A DNA stretch of 8,878 nucleotides, from assembly GCA_016522385.1 (NCBI GenBank), contig JAEKFU010000524.1:1-8878 (forward strand), read 5' to 3'. The stretch is from Pseudomonadota bacterium (GTDB taxonomy: Bacteria > Pseudomonadota > Alphaproteobacteria > Rhizobiales > Aestuariivirgaceae). Both the position numbers and the translations under genes were made by a program. Positions 6,355 to 8,878 of this stretch are shown here, piece by piece. Below the pieces are notes generated by a model. The model was not told the DNA's origin and did not search any database. It saw only the letters and a list, made by a program, of their open reading frames with translations. The stretch's first letter is position 1. Each line of letters starts with the position of its first letter.

Positions 6355-6771
6355 ATGACCGACTATTTGCAAAATCCCAAAGAGCGCAAACAAACGTTCA
6401 CGACCAGGGAAATCCGCGGCGAATTCTCCGTCACCGCCCGAGCTTTGCGACTTTACGGATCGATGGGGCTGTTGAACCCACAACGACGCGGAACGAGCAG
6501 AATCTACAGCCGCCGTGACCGCGCCAGGCTGAAACTCTTGCTTATGGGTAAGCGGGCGGGGTTCTCACTCCAAGAGATCAAGGAGATGCTCGACCTGTAT
6601 GACCTGAATGATGGCGGTGCGACCCAGCGCAAAGTCGCTTTGGTCAAATGCCGTGAGCAGACAAGTTTTCTTGAGCAGCGGGTCAAAGAGATGCTTCAAG
6701 CCGTCGAGGAATTGAAAACAACTTGCCAAGTAATAGAGCGTATTCAGCGTGAGCGTGGCGAATTGGAGTAA
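6355..6771 (+). CDS. MerR-family transcriptional regulator (LiuR-like)
   Basis: 138 residues. The winged helix-turn-helix lies at about 14-80: FTTREIRGEFSVTARALRLY, then GLLNPQRRG, the wing ending SRIYSRRDRARL and the second HTH GFSLQEIKEML. A coiled-coil dimerisation helix follows (about 95-137). The RGTSRIYSRRDRARL wing is typical of LiuR-type regulators of branched-chain amino acid or acyl-CoA catabolism in proteobacteria. No liu genes are in the window. The usual YYEDxGLL is LYGSMGLL here. The protein has Cys99 and Cys124 but not the Cys spacing of metal-sensing MerR. AAAGGA lies 4 bases before the ATG. The 3' end overlaps a minus-strand gene by 28 bases. Confidence 0.88.
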   Translation: MTDYLQNPKERKQTFTTREIRGEFSVTARALRLYGSMGLLNPQRRGTSRIYSRRDRARLKLLLMGKRAGFSLQEIKEMLDLYDLNDGGATQRKVALVKCREQTSFLEQRVKEMLQAVEELKTTCQVIERIQRERGELE

Positions 6772-7112
6772 GCCGCGAACTCGGAACGACTCAATGAGTT
6801 GGTATCGGAAACATCGTGATAATGGACAAGGCCCGGCACTGGCCCAAAAATTCGAATTTCTGCATGTCCTAACTCTATGTTGGTGATTATAATTGGGACC
6901 GCCTCACCGGTCGCCAGCATCAAGACCAAATCTTCGACTCGATATACCTGCTCAATTATTTCGTTCCTGGCATCGATCATGCCGTCCTTGCGGACAACAC
7001 CATTTTCTTCGCGCCAGCATTCTATGAAATATGAAACCTTGCTACACATCTGGCCCTTGGCCAGAAGCATTCCGATACCGTGAACGCTGCCAAGACATTT
7101 ACTGTGGATCAT
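6744..7112 (-). CDS. Hypothetical protein, beta-rich
   Basis: 122 residues from the ATG at 7112, with later Met codons at residues 15 and 22 as alternative starts. No signal peptide or membrane segment. The middle alternates strand-like segments: SKVSYFIECW, IEQVYRVEDLVLMLATGEAV, VPIIITNIELGHAEIRIFG, then GPVPG near the end. This resembles small beta-barrel proteins of unknown function; I do not recognise a family. Base composition is more AT-rich than the neighbouring genes. The last 28 bases are antisense to the end of the MerR gene. SD support is weak for every start. The strand-like periodicity argues for a real gene over a chance frame, but this is not certain. Confidence 0.5.
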   Translation of the reverse strand: MIHSKCLGSVHGIGMLLAKGQMCSKVSYFIECWREENGVVRKDGMIDARNEIIEQVYRVEDLVLMLATGEAVPIIITNIELGHAEIRIFGPVPGLVHYHDVSDTNSLSRSEFAAYSNSPRSR

Positions 7113-7514
7113 TGTGTATCATTCTTAGTTTACAACGTGACCCGCCGCCAAAGACTTCAATATTTGAATTCGTTGGTACTTGCAACCGAGTTCGACGGGT
7201 GCGTTTGTACGTCCTGGCGATATGACTTCACATGTCCGTGAGGTGGTGAACTGGAGATCTTAGGATCCGTCCCAGCAAGGCCCGTTGACCAATGGTGAAC
7301 AGACGAAAATCGCGCAAATGCAGACGCGCTCTAGGACGTCAGTTATCGTGGGTACTACGCACTATGTCAAAGCCAGGCCAGTTGGTCTGCTCGGTGTCAA
7401 AAGGAGGTCTTTGGACACCCTCACAAATAACTGCAATGGGTCGGCAGTGGCGGTATCGACTTCAGCCGATCTTTGAACACCTTGATTGACCTGGCTAGAG
7501 CGGAAGATACGGGA
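7113..7514. other. Gene-poor stretch downstream of tRNA-Ser
   Basis: About 400 bases with only short frames of unconvincing composition (for example plus-strand 7285-7476 and 7292-7489). The one clear structure is a hairpin at 7393-7419, listed separately. No tRNA 3'-end direct repeat, integrase or IS end was seen here. It may be degenerate coding DNA. Confidence 0.5.
7393..7419. repeat. Inverted repeat / hairpin with an SD-like core
   Basis: GGTGTCAAAAG (7393-7403) and CTTTGGACACC (7409-7419) pair at 10 of 11 positions around a 5-base loop. The top of the stem and the loop read AAGGAGGT, a perfect SD. No good start codon follows at the right distance, and no T run follows, so neither a gene start nor a terminator is supported. 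Confidence 0.55.
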
Positions 7515-7605
7515 TGGCGGAGAGGATGGGATTCGAACCCACGATACCCTTTTGAGGTATACTCCCTTAGCAGGGGAGCGCCTTCAGCCACTCGGCCACC
7601 TCTCC
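7515..7605 (-). tRNA. tRNA-Ser (anticodon GCT)
   Basis: Read on the minus strand: acceptor GGAGAGG pairing with CCTCTCC, D-arm with GCCGAGTGGCTGAAGGC, anticodon stem CTCCC/GGGAG around loop CTGCTAA with anticodon GCT (plus-strand AGC at 7569-7571), a long variable arm typical of serine tRNAs, and T-arm GGGTTCGAATCCC. Discriminator G is followed by an encoded CCA (7515-7517). It reads AGC and AGU codons. Confidence 0.97.
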
Positions 7606-7612
7606 ACGTGCG

Positions 7613-7641
7613 CTTATGCCTCGGAAAACATAGGCTTTCAA
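7613..7641 (-). promoter_or_regulatory. tRNA-Ser promoter
   Basis: On the minus strand: TTGAAA (7641-7636), a 17-base spacer and CATAAG (7618-7613), followed by a GC-rich discriminator (CGCACGT) and then the mature tRNA 5' end at 7605. The GC-rich discriminator is typical of stringently controlled stable RNA promoters. Confidence 0.6.
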
Positions 7642-7740
7642 GCCCGAATTCAAAAGCCTGATACCGTCCTATCGCTCAGCTGCATATTCCCAGATCAATT
7701 GAGTCTAAGAAGATCACCTTTCTTTTCGAAAGCATGAGAA

Positions 7741-7850
7741 AACAGTAAAAATGCCATATGAAAAAAATTTTTGTAATTCTATATTTTACTTTATTTACGA
7801 AAAATAGTATATTCATGTTTGCAAGGTCTTTGGGAAATTTTTACGAGTTA
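7741..7850. other. AT-rich segment upstream of the hydrolase
   Basis: 85 of these 110 bases are A or T, and 66 of the first 80, against roughly even composition in the flanking genes. It includes an AAAAATTTTT palindrome and several A/T runs. It may be a promoter/UP-element region, a nucleoid-protein binding region or a junction of acquired DNA. Confidence 0.6.
7785..7813 (+). promoter_or_regulatory. Candidate promoter of the alpha/beta hydrolase
   Basis: TTTACT (7785-7790), a 17-base spacer and TATATT (7808-7813), in the AT-rich segment. The start would fall near 7820, giving a leader of about 48 bases. In such AT-rich DNA a match like this can arise by chance. Confidence 0.35.
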
Positions 7851-7867
7851 TCTCCCGGAGGTGAAAA

Positions 7868-8752
7868 ATGCCGCAACCCGTCCACATTGTGTTCGTCCAC
7901 GGTCTTGCGAACAAGCCCCCAGTCGATGATCTGCGCCGCATCTGGTTGACGGCACTGGCCGAAGACCACAATGGAGATGCCGGATTTGATCCTGGAGCTG
8001 TAGGCGTAACTGATTGCTTCACTTACTGGGCAGATCTTTTCTACGACCAGCCCATTCCGGCGGGCGACTATGAGAGTCGGTCCGATGAACTTGCAGGTGA
8101 AGTCGATGAAGAGTTGGACGCTGCCGCCGGTGACTGGATTGAGGCCATGCGGACCCACTATCCAGACGATGTCGAAGCGGCCTATGAAGATCCGCCTGTG
8201 GATGATGACACACCACAGTATGAGCGCATCCCCGTCCCATGGTTTCTCAAGAAACGGGTGATGCAGCATTTCTTGAAAGAGGCGCATGACTATCTTTTCA
8301 ATGTCAACGGCATCCGCGATACGATCCGCGACCGGGTGATCGCCGATCTGCGAAGCGCGGGCGATAATGCCCGGCTCGTTTTGGTCGGGCACAGCCAGGG
8401 ATCCTTCATCGCCTACGATGTTCTGACCGGAGCCGACCAGTGCCCGAATGTCGACGGTCTGCTGACGCTGGGCAGTCCGCTCGGCCTTGACGAAATACAG
8501 GATCATCTCGTCTGGTCACGGGAGAACGGGTTCCCGTCGAAACTCCGCGGCGACTGGGTCAATGTGTTCGATCCTTATGATGTTGTGTCGCGGCCTGATC
8601 CCGAACTTGCGAATGATTTCAAGAAGGCGGGCGTACAAACGGTCATTGATGTCCGGGAGGAGAATTGGGGCAAATGGCGGCATTCCGCGAGCAAGTACCT
8701 CAAGGGCAAACAACTTCGTGCGCAACTACGTCGGCTTTCTGATCGGGAATGA
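7868..8752 (+). CDS. Alpha/beta hydrolase fold protein
   Basis: 294 residues, cytoplasmic (no signal peptide). The oxyanion motif HG is at 11-12 in IVFVHGLANKP, and the nucleophile elbow GHSQGS at 174-179 gives Ser176. LTLGSPLGL follows, an Asp candidate lies in VFDPYDVV (235 or 238), and the likely catalytic His272 is in WRHSASKYL. The full triad is therefore plausible. Residues 60-150 form an acidic lid-like insert (DELAGEVDEELDAAAGDW, then PPVDDD). The HGxxNKP and GHSQGS forms recall lipase/esterase-like hydrolases, but the substrate is unknown. The ATG has an excellent SD, GGAGGTG, 5 bases upstream. The end overlaps the start of the next gene by up to 35 bases, suggesting translational coupling and a shared role. 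It could equally be an enzyme or an effector of an accessory system. Confidence 0.88.
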   Translation: MPQPVHIVFVHGLANKPPVDDLRRIWLTALAEDHNGDAGFDPGAVGVTDCFTYWADLFYDQPIPAGDYESRSDELAGEVDEELDAAAGDWIEAMRTHYPDDVEAAYEDPPVDDDTPQYERIPVPWFLKKRVMQHFLKEAHDYLFNVNGIRDTIRDRVIADLRSAGDNARLVLVGHSQGSFIAYDVLTGADQCPNVDGLLTLGSPLGLDEIQDHLVWSRENGFPSKLRGDWVNVFDPYDVVSRPDPELANDFKKAGVQTVIDVREENWGKWRHSASKYLKGKQLRAQLRRLSDRE

Positions 8753-8878
8753 TGGCGTGGCCCCAAAGGATGTAATTGCAACTCTCGAACGCGCCGTCGA
8801 TGAATTGAGGTTCAACGATATCACGCCAATTGTCGAGAGTCTGACGCCAACCGACTTCAGTGATGACGAAGCCAAGGC
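8718..8878 (+). CDS. N-terminal part of an unidentified protein coupled to the hydrolase
   Basis: An open frame from GTG 8718 to the right edge (53 complete codons), reading RNYVGFLIGNDGVAPKDVI, then a helical acidic stretch (ATLERAVDELRFNDI) and SLTPTDFSDDEAKA. This looks like real coding sequence but I do not recognise the family. The helix pattern could be the start of an alpha-solenoid or TPR-like protein, which is only a guess. GTG 8718 has AAGGG 11 bases upstream and overlaps the hydrolase by 35 bases. GTG 8757, just after the hydrolase stop, is the alternative. An ATG at 8749 is in another frame that closes within a few codons. Confidence 0.55.
   Translation, partial: MRNYVGFLIGNDGVAPKDVIATLERAVDELRFNDITPIVESLTPTDFSDDEAK

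Noticed and set aside
7113..7514. Possible attachment site or integrated element next to tRNA-Ser
   Set aside because: No direct repeat of the tRNA 3' end, no integrase and no transposon ends are visible within the window.
7473..7661. Plus-strand frames containing GWDSNPRYPFEVYSLSRG and GIRTHDTLLRY
   Set aside because: These are translations of the antisense strand of the tRNA-Ser gene, a well-known source of false protein annotations.
7841..8506. 221-codon minus-strand frame within the hydrolase gene
   Set aside because: It is antisense to a hydrolase with clear catalytic motifs and a strong SD on the plus strand; no family resemblance was seen.
1..8878. CRISPR array or tandem repeats
   Set aside because: No regularly spaced direct repeats were seen on either strand.

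Overview
The window looks like chromosomal DNA from an alphaproteobacterium, most likely Hyphomicrobiales (Rhizobiales-like). This rests on a PHA phasin gene, a LiuR-like MerR regulator, several small proteins of a type I associate with that order, moderately high GC and good Shine-Dalgarno (SD) sites. The genus cannot be fixed from the sequence alone.

Left part (1-3519). Two genes diverge from a 206-base gap. To the left is the start of a PGM1-like (pre-ATP-grasp) ligase-related protein, cut by the window edge. To the right is an 895-residue P-type ATPase that resembles animal Na+/K+-ATPase closely (type IIC). The gap carries a perfect FNR/FixK box, TTGATCCAAATCAA, placed as for class II activation of the leftward gene and able to serve the ATPase too, so oxygen control is likely. 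A small conserved-looking gene converges on the ATPase, with a possible mini-ORF just upstream of it.

Middle part (3520-5741). A small exported protein has no ATG or GTG start, and its only SD lies inside a predicted hairpin. A phasin follows, with a clear promoter, paired TGC-N3-GCA palindromes over the -35 region (PhaR-like operator candidates) and a strong hairpin terminator. On the minus strand lies a periplasmic cytochrome P460 that keeps the haem site, the cross-linking lysine and the distal glutamate.

Right part (5742-8878). A short alpha-helical hypothetical protein is followed by a MerR-family regulator with an inverted repeat at its promoter. A hypothetical gene on the opposite strand overlaps the regulator's 3' end. 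Next come about 400 bases without a convincing gene, a tRNA-Ser(GCT) on the minus strand with its own promoter, and an unusually AT-rich stretch. That stretch leads into an alpha/beta hydrolase and an overlapping downstream gene cut by the right edge.

The genes do not form one pathway. The clearest themes are oxygen-responsive ion transport on the left and PHA granule biology in the middle. The hydrolase pair beside the tRNA is the least explained part and runs out of the window.
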